DNA of 64,000 nt from Latrodectus hesperus (GCA_037975125.1 JAJQOW010000238.1:84495-148494), one strand, 5' to 3'; shown: positions 1-12,476, counted from the stretch's first letter. Numbers and translations: made by a program. The notes: generated by a model from the sequence alone, not told the origin.

Positions 1-473
1 AATGTAAAGAGTAAATACTAGTTGCAATTTGTTTTAAAGAAGACAGTTTTTGATGCATTATTTTATTTTCTGCTACAGTAAAAAATTAATTAATAACCAT
101 TTAATTTATTATACATGAAAACTTGTTTTATTTGATCAATTTCTAAATGTTTCGAGAAAACGTTTGTGTAAAAGAATTATTATATATAAATCTTTCATTT
201 CAAAACTTCGATTTCTGAAGAGTTCAGTAAGTGCATACAGATTAGATTACTGAATACTTAGTTATACAAGCATCAAATAATTCTGTATTTAAAAATTAAT
301 ATGTAAAATTAATTGGTGTAATCTCAGTAATTATATATAGAGATAAAAATAGAGTTAATGAATCTTCTAATCCTAAACTGACTTTTAAAAAAATTATGTA
401 GAACATCAAATTCCAGAAATTTATTCCTAATAGATTTTTTAAATACTAATCCACACTTCAAGCTAAACTAACA
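1..473. other. AT-rich non-coding DNA, no feature seen
   Basis: Very AT-rich sequence with frequent stops in every frame. I see no coding, RNA or repeat structure in it. It lies just beyond the 3' end of the minus-strand LINE. Confidence 0.6.
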
Positions 474-994
474 GCCGATTTATTAACATTCTCGCCTTCA
501 TCTGAACAGTGCATGTGTTTCAATCCCACTTTAGCTTGGATTTGAACGTGAACGACAGCAGGACTCTCTGTACCTAACCCAGGGAGGGTTCTACCAGTTT
601 GGGTGGAGTCTGCTGAAGAGAAAGAATGAAGCACCAGAGGGGAGCGCCACCCCTGCCTTGTGGTCACGAGCTCCCAACACAACAGCTCAAATCAGCGTAG
701 GAGGGTAGTTGCCTCACTGTTGCCATTGAATGCCTCCAGTAAACAAGTTTATATAGACTTTGGAACCTAGAATGATCTTGTGCATTTAATTGACCATTGG
801 TCCAAGACCTGGTTTGTTCTTCAAATGGGAAGTACCGGTGGAGGAATTTTGTTAATGTCCCTAGTGGCTTAGGATGACCGTCCATCGAAGTTTTGAGATA
901 TCGCTTCTTCTTCATTGATTCTTGGGCCCTCATCATCGTTCAGGAATTATTAGTTCCATGTGCTCCGAGAGGAATATTACCAGCAAGATGATTT
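474..994 (-). other. Probable 3' UTR of the LINE
   Basis: GC-richer than the DNA to its left and continuous with the C-terminal coding end of the LINE. An open frame of 90 residues lies in 664-936 on the minus strand but matches no domain I recognise. The last about 70 bases (474-545) resemble 8661-8725 (shared phrases such as gccgatttatta and caattcc/caatccc), so this end may carry, or have been joined to, a dispersed repeat. Confidence 0.4.
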
Positions 995-1765
995 TGACTT
1001 TTGCTTGCGGATGGTGGACAAAATTTTTCAACCATTCTACAGGTGTTCGCGGGGGATAGTAAAATGCCAGGAGCTGGTTAGTGGGCAAGATGTGGCATAG
1101 TGAAGTGGGTCACTCGTATCACCACAGGCACAGCTGTCGCTTGGCAGAGCACCAATTCTATATAGATAGTTCGGGACTGGGCCTTGTCCCGTGACGAACA
1201 ATGTAATTTGTCTTGGCGAGAATTGGTTATCAGGTTTAATTTTTGGAATTATATTTATGTACCAGGCAACCTGTAGTAGCTTGGTCCCATGACAGTTGCC
1301 AGGTTTGAATGGCCTTTGTTTTGAATTCCTTTTTGTAAAAAGATTTTGGGGTGGGCAGATCTATTTGAGGTTCGGTCGCTGTTGTGGCTTCTTTTGCCAG
1401 TCTGTCAGTGGTCTCGTTGCCTTCTAGTCCGACGTGCGCTTTAACCCATCCGAGATGTACGTTGTTGGTGATGTTGATCTCTCGTTGGATTTCGCGGGCC
1501 AGTGGACTTGTTGTGGTAGGGTTGCTTATGATCATGAGTGCTGCTTGGCTGTCTGGCCATATGCTGCTTTTCTCTGCTCTTGTCTTTGCCCAGATTACAG
1601 CTTTTAGAAAAGCATACAGTTCCGCCTGAAAGACAGTGTTGTTTGAGTTGAGCCTGAATTTCTAGGAGTGGATGATGTTACCGTCTAAGACGGCTACAAA
1701 GGCTGCTCAAACATTATCATCCATTTTGGAGCCATCGGTATATATCTAACAGATGCTCTGATCCC
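995..1765 (-). pseudogene. LINE RNase H domain and C-terminal zinc motif
   Basis: RNase H of the LINE, which degrades RNA in the RNA:DNA hybrid during target-primed reverse transcription. Visible active-site segments are TDGSKMDD (about 1740-1720), AELYAF (about 1625), PDSQAAL (about 1555) and NETTDRLAKEA (about 1400), so the acidic residues survive. An in-frame stop follows TDGSKMDDNV. Downstream the frame reads into VTGQGPVPNYL and a C-x-C-x7-H-x4-C cluster (CACGDTSDPLHYATSC, about 1150-1100), the usual C-terminal zinc motif of R1-type elements. Frames change at least once between the two halves. Confidence 0.85.
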
Positions 1766-1898
1766 TTTTTGAGTGTTGATCATTTCCTAGACTGATGTGG
1801 TTGTCTACTTGGAAGTTTCCTGGGTTGATGGTGAGCTTGGAGAATTTTTTTTCAATAAGCTCTGTGCAGGTTTGCTTGATGGCGTATTTGGTTTTGGC

Positions 1899-3240
1899 CT
1901 AAATTTCGATGAAAAGATGTAGGGGCATAATCCCTGTAATTACTTGAAGGGATGAAATGGCCGTTGTTTTAAAGGCTCCCGTGATGTTGAGGAGGAATTT
2001 TCTTTGGATTTTGTCCAGTAAAAGCTGATTTCTTACACCTAGATTCCTACCCCATATCATTGCCCCATAGGCCATTATTTTTTCGGCAACCGGTTTGTAG
2101 AGGACAGCTCTGTGTTTTGAGGAGAAACCCCAGATGGATCCCGCCAGCCGTAGGAGCTGTTGGTGTACTCTAGAGGCTTTGGCTCCTAGATTTTTAATAT
2201 GAGTAGACCAGTAAAAATTTTCGTCTATTATGACGCCCAACAGTTTGAGTGATTTAACTCTTTTTATTTTTAGGTTATCCCAGTAGATCTAGAGGCCACA
2301 CTGCAATTTTTTAAACAGTATATAGTGTGACTTGTCTACTGTATGTTCCAATTTGTGATTGGTGGTCCACTTCCTAAAGATGTTGAGAGCTTCTGGGGCT
2401 AGTCTGCCCAATTTTCTCTCGTTATTGGCCACGACCACAAATGTAAAATCATCTGCAAAGCCTGGAGGATGATATGCGAGTTTGGGTCGATGTCTTTCCC
2501 AATTGAGGACCAGTTAAATTGCAAAGGTTCGTCTGCGAGCAGATTCCACATAATTGGGCCGCTGCATGATCCTTGTTGGCATCCCATTGATTGTTTTTGT
2601 ATTGTCAGACCCTGGTTTGTGTTTATTGCCACTTCTCTGCTTTTCAGGTTACTAAAAGGATATTAAGTATTTTCGAGGGGCAACCTTTGCTGTCTAGGGC
2701 CTGCATGATGGAGTTATGCGGGACTGAGTTGAAGGCTCCTTTAATGTCAAGGGAGATGATTCAACAATGTTTAGCCGATGTTTTGGCTGCGTTGAAATTT
2801 TGCATGAGGTGTTGTAGTGCATCCTCCACAGACTTCCCTCGTCTAAAATCGAACTGGCTGTCATGAAGAAGATGTTTTTCTCAAGGTAGTAAGTGATTCT
2901 TGTAGTGATTATCTTTTCTAGTAGTTTACCCAATGTTGGTAATAATGTAATCGGTCTATATGACTTTACCTTGTTTATGTCTTTCCCTTCTTTATAGAAG
3001 AGAATGATGGTTCCGAATTTTAGGCTCTGTGGAAAATGGTTAAGTTTCCAACAAGTCTGGAGGTACGTAGTCAACAGTGTTGGGAAATTTTGGTGGATTA
3101 CTTTAAGGATGATATTGTCTATTCCATCTGGTCCGGGAGCTTTTCCATTTAGGATAGATGTTATTGTTCGAGTGATTTCTCCTTGGCTGAGGTCTGATTC
3201 TGAATTATCTTCCAGGCAGCTAAATGGGTAGATGCTTTAT
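1899..3240 (-). pseudogene. LINE reverse transcriptase domain, frameshifted
   Basis: Reverse transcriptase that copies the element RNA at a nicked target. In order: GKAPGPDGIDN (about 3140), a palm segment with KSYRPITLLPTLGKLLEK (about 2970-2910), QFDFRRGKS (about 2850), GCQQGSCSGP (about 2580-2550), and the catalytic F-A-D-D at 2460-2449, followed by thumb sequence to 1899 (AYGAMIWG, LLDKIQRKFL). Most of these are in different frames: at least four frameshifts or stops break the protein, including one between GCQQGSCSGP and FADD. Catalytic residues are therefore still encoded but not in one frame. Dead copy. Confidence 0.88.
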
Positions 3241-3814
3241 GGGGGAAAAAGTTCTTCCAGGATTTTCTTTGCAAAGGTGATTAAATTGCCCGTTTGGGTT
3301 CCTGTGCTAAACAAACTTGATGGGGGTGCAGATTTTTTTAATGTAGCTTTATAGATTTTCCCATATGGGTTTGTAGCGGAGGGGCAAATTTCGCGACAGC
3401 AGGCTCATTTTGCAGATCTAATTTCTTTAATAAATGTTGCTTTAGCTTTTTTTATATGTAAGATAGAGTCTGGCTTTGCATTTGTTGTCTGCGCGTTGTG
3501 CTTGGCGTCTGAGGGAGTTGAGTTCTCTTTTCTTCTTTGCCATTGCTGCAGTCCACCAATTGGATAAGATGTTATGTTTATGCTTGGTTTTTTTATAAGC
3601 TTTGGTACAGCTAATTATAAGTTGGTCCTGTAGTGCTAAGGTGGCTTCATCCAATTGGTGTTTTGTGCAGCAGTCTAAGAGGTTCTGTGTTATTGTTGGT
3701 ATGAAAGGATGGAGAATATTTATCAATTTTTTATGGTTCCCATATTTTGTTTTAAATCTTGTGATTATATGTGTGTCCGGAGGCTTGGTTAGTTGGATCT
3801 GGATGTATTTATGG
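3241..3814 (-). pseudogene. LINE linker between endonuclease and reverse transcriptase
   Basis: The minus strand encodes a helical, Lys/Arg-rich stretch (3442-3882 is one open frame of 146 residues) with NWWTAAMAKKKRELNSLRRQAQR, typical of the linker that follows the endonuclease in R1/I-group LINEs. A WW pair followed by a basic region is characteristic. Towards 3241 the frame continues with stops (NPYGKIYKATLKK). Confidence 0.7.
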
Positions 3815-4440
3815 TCACTTAAGGTTTCGATGTCTAGAACTTCCCATGTACATTTTTGTGGCCAATATCGGGTTTGAATCAATTGTTATATCCGGCAATC
3901 TTTCGTGAGTTGAAGAAAGAAAGGTCGGTGGAGCTCCCGTTGTATTCAGAAGGTGGAGGTTGTTGGTGGTTATGAATTCCAATAGTTGTCCTCCTCTGGA
4001 GTCGTTGTCTTTATAACCCCAGAGCATAGGGTGCGCATTTAGATCTGCCCCCATGAGGTAATCCTTATTGCCTAGTTTACTGTTCGAGATCTTGGATAGT
4101 GTCCATGATGGTTGGTTGAGATGTTTGTTGATCCCTATGTCTGTGGCTGTATGCTGAGATGATGGTGAGCGGAATATTGGCTCCTGAAATATTAACTGCT
4201 ATTGCTGTTTCGGTTTTCCAGAGTAGGATTGGGTTGATGTTAGCTACTGCAATTATTCCTGCTTTGGCATTGCCTGCGAGCCTGTATGTCCACGAGCTTG
4301 GTATGCCCAGTATTTCGTTGTCCTTGTTCAGGTGGGGTTCCTGGATGGCGAAGATATTTACGTTGTGTGTATTTGTGCAATGATTTGTAGTTGGTCAGTC
4401 GGTGTGCTGGATCTCATTAAGTTGATTTGGATGATAGTGG
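3815..4440 (-). pseudogene. LINE apurinic/apyrimidinic-like endonuclease (EEP family)
   Basis: Nicks the genomic target so that reverse transcription can be primed there. Translation on the minus strand gives QIIAQIHT, QEPHLNKD, SSWTYRLAG, KAGIIAVAN and IISAYS-like strands (4440-4150), then the signature GADLNAHPMLWG (about 4050-4015), DSRGGQLLEF (about 4000-3970) and LPDITI (about 3900). The D-x-N-A-H catalytic motif is retained. Stops and a frame change separate the two halves, so it is not functional as it stands. Confidence 0.85.
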
Positions 4441-4521
4441 TTTTTGGAGGGCTGTAATGGGACTGAATATTATCTCTATGTGTTGGGTCGTTGGTGGGTT
4501 GTTTGTTATTGTTGCTCATGT

Positions 4522-5340
4522 TCAAATTGTTGAAGTTGTTGGTAACTTAGTTTGATTGGTGTAGATGTGTACGGTATACTCGGCATTGTGTTGAAAACGC
4601 TGTGGGGTTCGTGGGGTAATTGGCTCCATTTCTATGGCAACCCAGCAATTAATACATTCCAGAAACTTCGCCTTACATTCATCTTCAGTATGGTTATAGC
4701 CGCACTTGCCGCAGATTCTTCTGTATTTAGAGTTTGAGCTCAAGTGACCATAGTCATGGTAGTTGAAGCACCGTATAATGCGCTTGTGAGGCCTGATATA
4801 GGCTTTAATAAAACCAAAGTGTATGGTGCTTGTTTTTAGGAGTGAGTGCTCTGTAGCACAGTCCACTTCAAGTATTAGGTGCTGCAGTTTATCATTTGAT
4901 CTATGTGTTTTAATTTCCATTATTTTTATGTGGGCATCAGTTAGGATGTCTTGTTTGCTGGATGATAACATGCTGTGAATGTTATCGTCTGTGACTTGTA
5001 TTGGGGCTCTTAAAATGATGACCTTGTGCCTTATGGTGGGTTCCTCAGTATTTATATTGTTGTCGATTATTTGATCGTTGTCTTCCTTTCTTCATCATTG
5101 CGCTTCTTTAATATTTCGTATTAGGTTGGCTTGCATGTTTGCTTTCCTGTTGGTTGGCTAGTTGTGTGCAGATTATTTATCAGTTTTCATTATTTCATTT
5201 TGTAGGTTAGTGAGTGCTTGTAGGTTGTCACTAATCTGCCCCACTTGAGCATTTATTGTTGCTCTGTTGTGGTGAACCACTGTTTCTTCTGGTCTTGTAA
5301 GATGCTGTCTTAATTGATCCAATAGATTTTGCGCTTGCAT
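4522..5340 (-). pseudogene. LINE ORF1 (gag-like, zinc-knuckle) fossil
   Basis: ORF1 proteins bind the element RNA. A plausible start is the ATG at 5340-5338, giving MQAQNLLDQLRQHL and a Gln/Asn-rich helical segment, ended by a stop near 5177. The frame reopens at 4971-4522 (149 residues). Its C-terminal half holds three zinc-knuckle-like clusters: CFNYHDYGH (second Cys replaced by Tyr), CGKCGYNHTEDEC and CINC. Knuckle spacing is as in I/R1/Jockey ORF1 proteins. At least one stop and one frameshift break it. Confidence 0.75.
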
Positions 5341-5580
5341 TCTTTATAGCCTGGGAGGTAGAATTTTTCCCCTGTCTTGGCTGTTAAAATTTTCTCCAGG
5401 TCTTCCAAAAACCGTTGTTTTGTTCGTACTCGTTGTTTGCATTTTGGCTACAATCATCCTGCTGTAATAAAGGGGCAGGAGGAGAATAGTCCTCTGATTG
5501 TTGCTGTAAGTCCATTGTTAAAAAGTATTTTTATCGTTAGCAAGAGAAAAAATTATAAAGTATAAAAATTGTGTAGTACT

Positions 5581-6187
<607 letters not shown>

Positions 6188-6199
6188 TTAAAAAAGTGA

Positions 6200-7063
6200 T
6201 TTGGCCAAGAAATGATGCTTTGCAAAAGCAATTTCGGAGTTAACTCTTGGTAAGCAGTGGTTCAGCAAAAAGACAAGGTCCAAAAAGTGAATTAAGAATG
6301 AGTAAAATATGTTGATATAAAAAAAAGAAATGCTTCCTTGGGGTCTTGTTAGAAACGCAAGAGAAAACTACGAATTTAGAAATTATCTCTGTGTCTCTAG
6401 GACAATTAGGATCCGAGAAAACCATTGTTTAAAATTTTATTAATTTAGGAATTGGGCACGGGAGTTTGGCGACCGAAGGGCTAAGAAAGAAATAAGAAAA
6501 GAGGGCTTGCTTAGTTGCAAAAAAATAAATAAATAATAATAAATTGACTTGGAAAAGATAATACTACTGCAATACATATACTGGGGGAGAAATGAGGTAC
6601 CATTGGATAAAACAAGGAAGAATGCAATTTTATGTTCATTAAATTGGTAATAAAAATTATACTAATTAAAATTTTGTAAAAATAAAATAAAAATATTTAG
6701 AATCATAGGAGTCCGCTCCGAATAATATCAATAGATTGGAGTGAATTGGTTGATTGATAAAAGTTATGGCAGTTTTAAAATAGAAATTGTATATAAACAG
6801 TAAGATACTTTATTATTTGACATTTTTATACAAGTTTCAAAATTTAAAGGAATTGAACTATTTCACATACATTAACAATATAGAATAATTTTTTTAATCT
6901 TTAAGCAGTCCATTCCAATCTAATATTTATTCCAAGTCGATTGGACAATTTGAGCGATAGTAATTAAGAAAAGATAATTAAAAAAATAAAATAAATTTTG
7001 TTGAAATTTGTCACAAATATGGATTATTTATTTTTAATAATTATCCGAGAACTCTTGATCTAA
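6200..7063. repeat. Diverged direct duplication, copy A
   Basis: About 860 bp that align in order with 7275-8110. Shared landmarks: gcaaaagcaattt (6224/7302), gacaattaggatccgagaaaacca against gacagttaggagccgagaaaacca (6400/7479), gagtccgctccga (6709/7760), aaagttatggcagttttaaa against aaagttatagccgttttaaa (6759/7812), tttattccaag (6928/7970). Identity looks like roughly 75 %. No convincing coding frame in this copy. The family is unknown to me. Confidence 0.75.
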
Positions 7064-7274
7064 TAATAAATAAAAAAAAAGGTGAAAAATAAAAAAACCT
7101 ATTCATTGTATATTTAATGGAAAAAATATAAGTATATATTAAAAAGTGATTTGAGAGAAAGAAAAGAATAAAATAAAATAAATAAATAAATAAAAATAAA
7201 TAAAATAAAATAAAATTAGATAAACATTTCCCTGTTTATTTTAAAATTTAGTGGATAGTAAATAAATATATTAA

Positions 7275-8110
7275 ATATGGCTCAGCCAAAATAGAATACT
7301 CAGCAAAAGCAATTTAGGAGTCAATTCTGTGTAAGCAGTGTTTAGCAAAAATAACTAAGTCCGAAAAGTGGATTAAAAGTGAGAAAAATATGCTCTTATT
7401 AAAATTTTACTTCTTATAGTGGTCTCGTTAGAAGAGCAAGCAAAAATTATGAATTCAAAAGTAGCCCCGTGTCTTTAGGACAGTTAGGAGCCGAGAAAAC
7501 CACTGATTAAAACCTAATTAATTTTAGCAATTAGGCGCGGGAGTTGGGTGACCAAAGGGTTAAGAGTGAAGTGTGGGGTTGCTTAGTTGCGAAAAGTGTG
7601 GACTTAAAAAATAACACTACTGCTATACATATTCTGTGGAGAAATGAAGAACCATTGCGGAAAAAAGAGGAAAAATACAAATTCTAGGTTCAATAAATTG
7701 GTAATTAAAAATTTTCTAATTGATATTTTGTAAAAATAAATAATGTATTTGGAAGCACACGAGTCCGCTCCGAAGACTGTCAAAAGATTGGAATGGATTA
7801 ATAATCAGATAAAAAGTTATAGCCGTTTTAAAATAAAAATTGTATATAAAACAGTAAAATATTTGATTATTTAACATTTTTTATACAAGTTTTGGAAATT
7901 AAATTATTTCGCATGCATTAATAATATAGACATTTTTTTAATCGTTAGGAATTCCACTCCAATTGAAAATTTATTCCAAGTTGATAGGACAATTACAGCG
8001 AGAGTTATTAAGAGAAAATTACTATAATGAAGGAAAAATTTTGTTAAATTTTGGCAAAAAATATAGATTATTTATTTTTAATAAAAGTTCAATAACTCTC
8101 GATCCAATCA
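7275..8110. repeat. Diverged direct duplication, copy B
   Basis: Second copy of the 6200-7063 unit, offset about 1,050-1,080 bp. Between the copies lies about 200 bp of A-rich low-complexity DNA (aataaa runs at 7140-7215). A 95-codon open frame at 7963-8250 (+) begins in this unit and runs on past its end, with no recognised motif; copy A has stops in the corresponding place, so coding is unlikely. Confidence 0.75.
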
Positions 8111-8436
8111 TCCTATCTAGCCAATCCGTATATCAAAACTTGCAAAATGAACATGCAAAGCAGAGTATTAAGGTATTTGGGCACTTACCTTTGAATTTAG
8201 CCGAACATTTTGTTGTTGAAATCAGTCAATTAGTAAAATTCCATCAGTAATTATGATTAAAAAAGGTTTATTGGTAATTTTAATCAACTTCCTATTATGT
8301 CACAAACTCAAGATTGGTGGCGGAGGAAAGAACGAAAATTTGTCTTTCTAATGGATATCACTTTGTCGTGATGCGAGGGTAATAACAATTCGGTTGTAGA
8401 AAAAACACGCTCTTGTTGATCTGATGCACTGTAATT

Positions 8437-8663
8437 TGAGTTTGGATGTTACAGTGATTTGGATATGCAGTTTAAAGTGGAATTTATCAAATTTTATTAA
8501 AGCATAATTAATCATAGTTAATTAGTTCTCGTGTGCAACAATTGACCGCTGTGTAATAAAAAGAGCAAACTCAATTTAGGATTTTATTATATTTTTAACA
8601 AAGTTTATTTAAGTTTAATTACTGTGATACATTTTCAGCTGCCTATTTCAGTTAGCGATAGCC
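8437..8663. repeat. Short direct duplication, copy 1
   Basis: About 225 bp repeated at 8711-8936 with an offset of 274 bp and roughly 85 % identity. Shared anchors: gatttggatat, ttagttctc.tgtgcaac, gaccgct.ggtaataaa, gatacattttcagctgcct. Non-coding. Confidence 0.85.
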
Positions 8664-8710
8664 GATTTATTAGCATTCTAACATTCAGTACCTGGGTCTC
8701 AATTCCACTA

Positions 8711-8936
8711 GAGTTTGAATGTTTGTAGTGATTTGGATATACAGTTTAAAGTGAAATATACCAAATTTTATTAAAGGAGAATTAACCAAATTTAATTAGT
8801 TCTCATGTGCAACAGCTGACCGCTGGGTAATAAACCAGGCAAACTCAATTTAGGAATTTATTAAATTTTTGGCAAAGTTGTTTTAGGTTTAAGTACTGCG
8901 ATACATTTTCAGCTGCCTACTTCAGCCAGCGAAGCC
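8711..8936. repeat. Short direct duplication, copy 2
   Basis: Second copy of the 8437-8663 unit. The spacer between copies (8664-8710) resembles 474-545 at the LINE 3' end, which suggests an inserted or shared repeat fragment. Confidence 0.85.
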
Positions 8937-10189
8937 ACTTAAACACAGTCATTCATCCGGTAATTTCAGCCAGTGTCTAAGGACGAGGTCAGTGCCCACG
9001 CTGGTGCCATCCTCTACACTATTATAACAGAGTGATTCTGGACTCGGATTTAAGTTTATATTGAACGCCTCACACCACGATAGTGTTTGGATGAGTCAGA
9101 ATCGAACTCGCTATTTTTCGTACACAACTAATATGATTTTCGACATCAGGCTTTTGCTTCCTTTGAATATGTGATATGATAAAAGCAGTTGGAAATGAAT
9201 GAAAAATATTTACCTATATTTTTACTTTTGTTAATTAATCAATTGTATGCATTTATTTTATAGGCATTTACAAGTACCTTTATACAATTTATTTTAGAAT
9301 ATAGAGCTGTTTATTTCATTTTTATCAGATTTAATTTTAATTTTAAAAGGTTTATGTAAATTTTTTAATTTATAATTTTTTATAAGAGCTAACTTGTTTT
9401 CAGATAATGCAAAAAAACGAGTGTTTATAATTGCTAAACAACTGATGTATGTATAAGAAATGAAGTGCTTCATATATTGCTTCGAATGTATACTTGTTGA
9501 GCTTTCTACCGAAACAAGTGCAACATTTTCGCGTTTCGTAAAGAAAAAATCAAAATATTTAGAAAGTAGTTAAAATAGAATCATTAAAAATAAAAGAATC
9601 CAAAGGAACCAATTTATTGCTTCAAGAGGTAAACATTAAAATATATTTAAATATATATATATATAATTTATATATATATATATATATATATATAATGAAA
9701 TAAAGTCTACTACATTAATAATGATTTCATTTATTTGACGTGAAAGTTAGTAAGATACGACGTAAAAAACTTGTAAAATACATAATACAATTGATTACTA
9801 ATTCCCTTAGTTTTAGATTTTTGTGTATAATATTGTTGAAATGTAGATTCACATATACATTATATTGTATCTTTCTCTGTTATTCTATTATTAGCACTTA
9901 AAATTATAATTATATTGATTTCATGAGTAAAAAATGTTCGATGTCATATTGAATAAAAAGGATTGATTTTCCTAGCTTTCATGTAAGCACCAAATCATGC
10001 TAAGAAATCAGCGTAAGTTAGTTAAAGGAAGAGCAACCATAAGTACTAACTATTTCAAATTTCATTTTTCGAATTTAATGAACTATCTATTCTTGTAATA
10101 TTTTTACAACTTAAATGTTATTAAAAGTGTATCACCCATTTTTAATTTATCAAAAATCGAGGAAACTGCCATTTCATTTTTCCGAAAAA

Positions 10190-10300
10190 AAGATCCGGAG
10201 GTGCTCGCAGAACAGTCATCTCTCTAGCCTTCCATTCAACAGTTCATGGATTCAAATCCCACTTTGGCATCGATGTTTGTTGTGGCTAAGAAACCACATT
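10190..10300 (+). repeat. tRNA-like (SINE head) relic
   Basis: ggattcaaatccc at 10252 resembles a Pol III B box (GGTTCAAATCC), preceded by tRNA-like sequence and followed by cactttggcatcgatg. A similar cactttagcttgga string occurs at 526. Too decayed to be a tRNA; a SINE head is inferred. Confidence 0.35.
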
Positions 10301-10475
10301 AAGCGGTATGTCCTGGTATAATTATCCCTCGAGAGTGAAAAAAAATTACTGTTGCGAAACAAACAAAGCCGATAAATATCTTACTTTGCGATCAAATATA
10401 AGTAAATGGGGTCGAAATTAAAGTATATGGTTATGGAGCTTCCTTAAATGAAGGAACAAAAGGCAGAGGTGGAAT

Positions 10476-10506
10476 TAATTATCATCTAGGCTGTAGATGA
10501 TAATTA
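10476..10506. other. Perfect hairpin, 13 bp stem
   Basis: taattatcatcta / ggctg / tagatgataatta: two perfectly complementary 13-base arms with a 5-base loop. No run of T follows that would suggest a Pol III terminator. Confidence 0.8.
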
Positions 10507-12087
10507 GTCTCACATCAACGTTTATTATTAGACTCTAGAATCTAGAGGCTTATCTTGCGGAATTTAATGTGACTATATCCTATTGGATAGATACACTTTT
10601 TGACGTCAAATAAAAAGCTAATATGGAAGATGCAGAAGTTATTAACTATATATATAAGTACTTATGATTTAGCCATAATCTTGAAGTCTTTTGCTTTGTA
10701 GGTATGCTAAAAAATGGAAATTTATTTTTGTGCCAAAATTTAAATTTTAGAGCATTTCAAAAATAATTTTATGGCATCCCTGGATTTCATGACGGATAAG
10801 AAAAGCTAGCAAAATAATCCACAGTTATTTAATGCTAATCACTCTTTTGTGTGTTGATTTTTGAATTTTATTTCTGTTACAATTTATAATTATATAAAAT
10901 CATATTAAATATGTATTGTTTGTGACTATAATTTATATTCAAATTACTTAAAAAATAGTTAATAGTTATTTTAACTATTCTATAGACAATTTTAATGATA
11001 TCAAAATCATATGTTTTTGTGTGTTCATTAATATTTTATTTTATTTGTCATATGTTAATAGAAAATGGTAATTATAAAAATATGCACGTAATGAGCACAG
11101 TTCAGTTAAAATAATTACGGACTGCTTAAATATTGCAAACACTTATTCTAATATCGTTAACAAACATAGAGCGATATTTCATGAAGTGTTATCACTTGAA
11201 ATACTCGTTACTGAACACAGGAACAAATACTTTTAAGGATGATTTTAAACTCATAACTGTTCACGGTGTGTTATTTAAACATCGCATAAATTCCTTGTTG
11301 ATATCTCTCCTTTTAACTGTTAAGGAGAATTTGGTAGAAGTGCCCGTTTGGGGGATTCGGGGCCCTAATTGCCATTCCATTTGCAGAATAATGGCAGCGC
11401 TGTGAAGCTTTCCTGTCCCTAAGCTTTGAAACTCGTACTTTTCAGATAATCATTTTAATAATCTGAACCAAACAGTTGCTTCTGTGAAATTAAAGGATAA
11501 ATTTAAAAAGAATTCACTCTTTATCCATATTAATGTCTTTATCTCATTAATACTTATATTTGTCTTCTATCTTATTATACATGAAAAAACGATTTTTATT
11601 ATTATTTATTATAATAATTAAAATAGTTTAACTACGTAGTTCCCTTGCAGGGAGACCAGCATGGTGAAGATACCTCCTCATCGTCTTAGCGGATATTCAA
11701 AAATTAATAAATTAAATTTCGAAATCTGATAAACAATTATTAAATTCAAAAATTTTGATTTAGTTTTGGTAATGCACAAGATACTAGAATTCAAGTTACA
11801 GTTTAAATTTCATTAGCAGAAATATCAAATAATAATTTTTACACTTCATTAACAATCAAGATTGAAATTTAATTTTGTACTTTTCTATTATACCCTTGCT
11901 TTTGGTAATCGTTTAAACGGGAAAGGAAAAAAATCGTAAATTATCGTCATAAATAATCCATTTGCATCATGAATTGCTTAAAAATATTTACTTTTTATGA
12001 TATACTCAAATTTAATAAAAATATTTTATTTACATTTTATAAACTAAACAATCATCACTTATTATTAAAACTTATTTAAATGTCATT

Positions 12088-12476
12088 GTTTATTTCTGGC
12101 AGAAACTGCTTAGCAATGGCATCAGGGATCAGTTGTGTAAGTATAATGTAATATTTCAATGCTACAAAATTAAATTTTGTTGTACTTAGTTGTTTTCTGC
12201 TTTTGATTATTAGTAGCTGTAATGCCCTTTTTAACTGATAAAATTATCACCAGGCAAACTTTTGCACCGATTAGCTTTAGCTTTCTTCACCATCTGGCTG
12301 GCTTACCATTGTTCATTACTTTTTAGTGAATTTTTGCACACAAAAAAAATTTAATTTAGTATGTGTTAAATGTAAAATAAATTTTGCGCCAATAAAAATC
12401 AACCTATCTACGTTATATTATTTTCGCTTCTCAGTTAAAAAAACATGCTATTTCTTTAGGATTAGAAGTTGGGGTA
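12088..12476 (+). repeat. Dispersed repeat family R-A, copy 1
   Basis: Aligns over its whole length with 49128-49745: tttatttctggca.aaactgct, gtgtaagtata, aaattatcaccar.caa.cttttgc, ttaccattgtt, atattattttcgcttct, aacatgctatt.cttta, ending in a ggggta string. No coding frame. A non-autonomous element is likely; its class is unknown. Confidence 0.7.

Larger units (their letters stand above)
474..5580 (-). mobile_element. Near full-length, decayed non-LTR retrotransposon (LINE, R1/I/LOA-like group)
   Basis: Read on the minus strand, the domains come in standard LINE order: ORF1 with cysteine-rich zinc knuckles (about 5340-4522), apurinic-type endonuclease (about 4440-3815), a linker, reverse transcriptase (about 3230-1900), RNase H (about 1760-1236), a C-terminal Cys/His motif (about 1235-995) and a probable 3' UTR to about 474. 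RNase H together with a zinc-knuckle ORF1 and an F-A-D-D catalytic box fits the R1/I/LOA side of the LINEs better than RTE or CR1; exact clade is inference. Many frameshifts and stops make it a pseudo-element. The outer ends are approximate: the 5' UTR may reach about 5700, where base composition becomes ordinary again. No poly-A tail or target site duplication is obvious. Confidence 0.85.
8937..12087. other. AT-rich non-coding DNA with minor features
   Basis: No gene recognised. It contains an AT run at 9650-9695, a tRNA-like relic at 10190-10300, a perfect 13 bp stem hairpin at 10476-10506, and a slightly GC-richer patch at 11320-11430 whose 90-codon frame (11133-11405, +) has no recognised motif. 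Confidence 0.55.
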
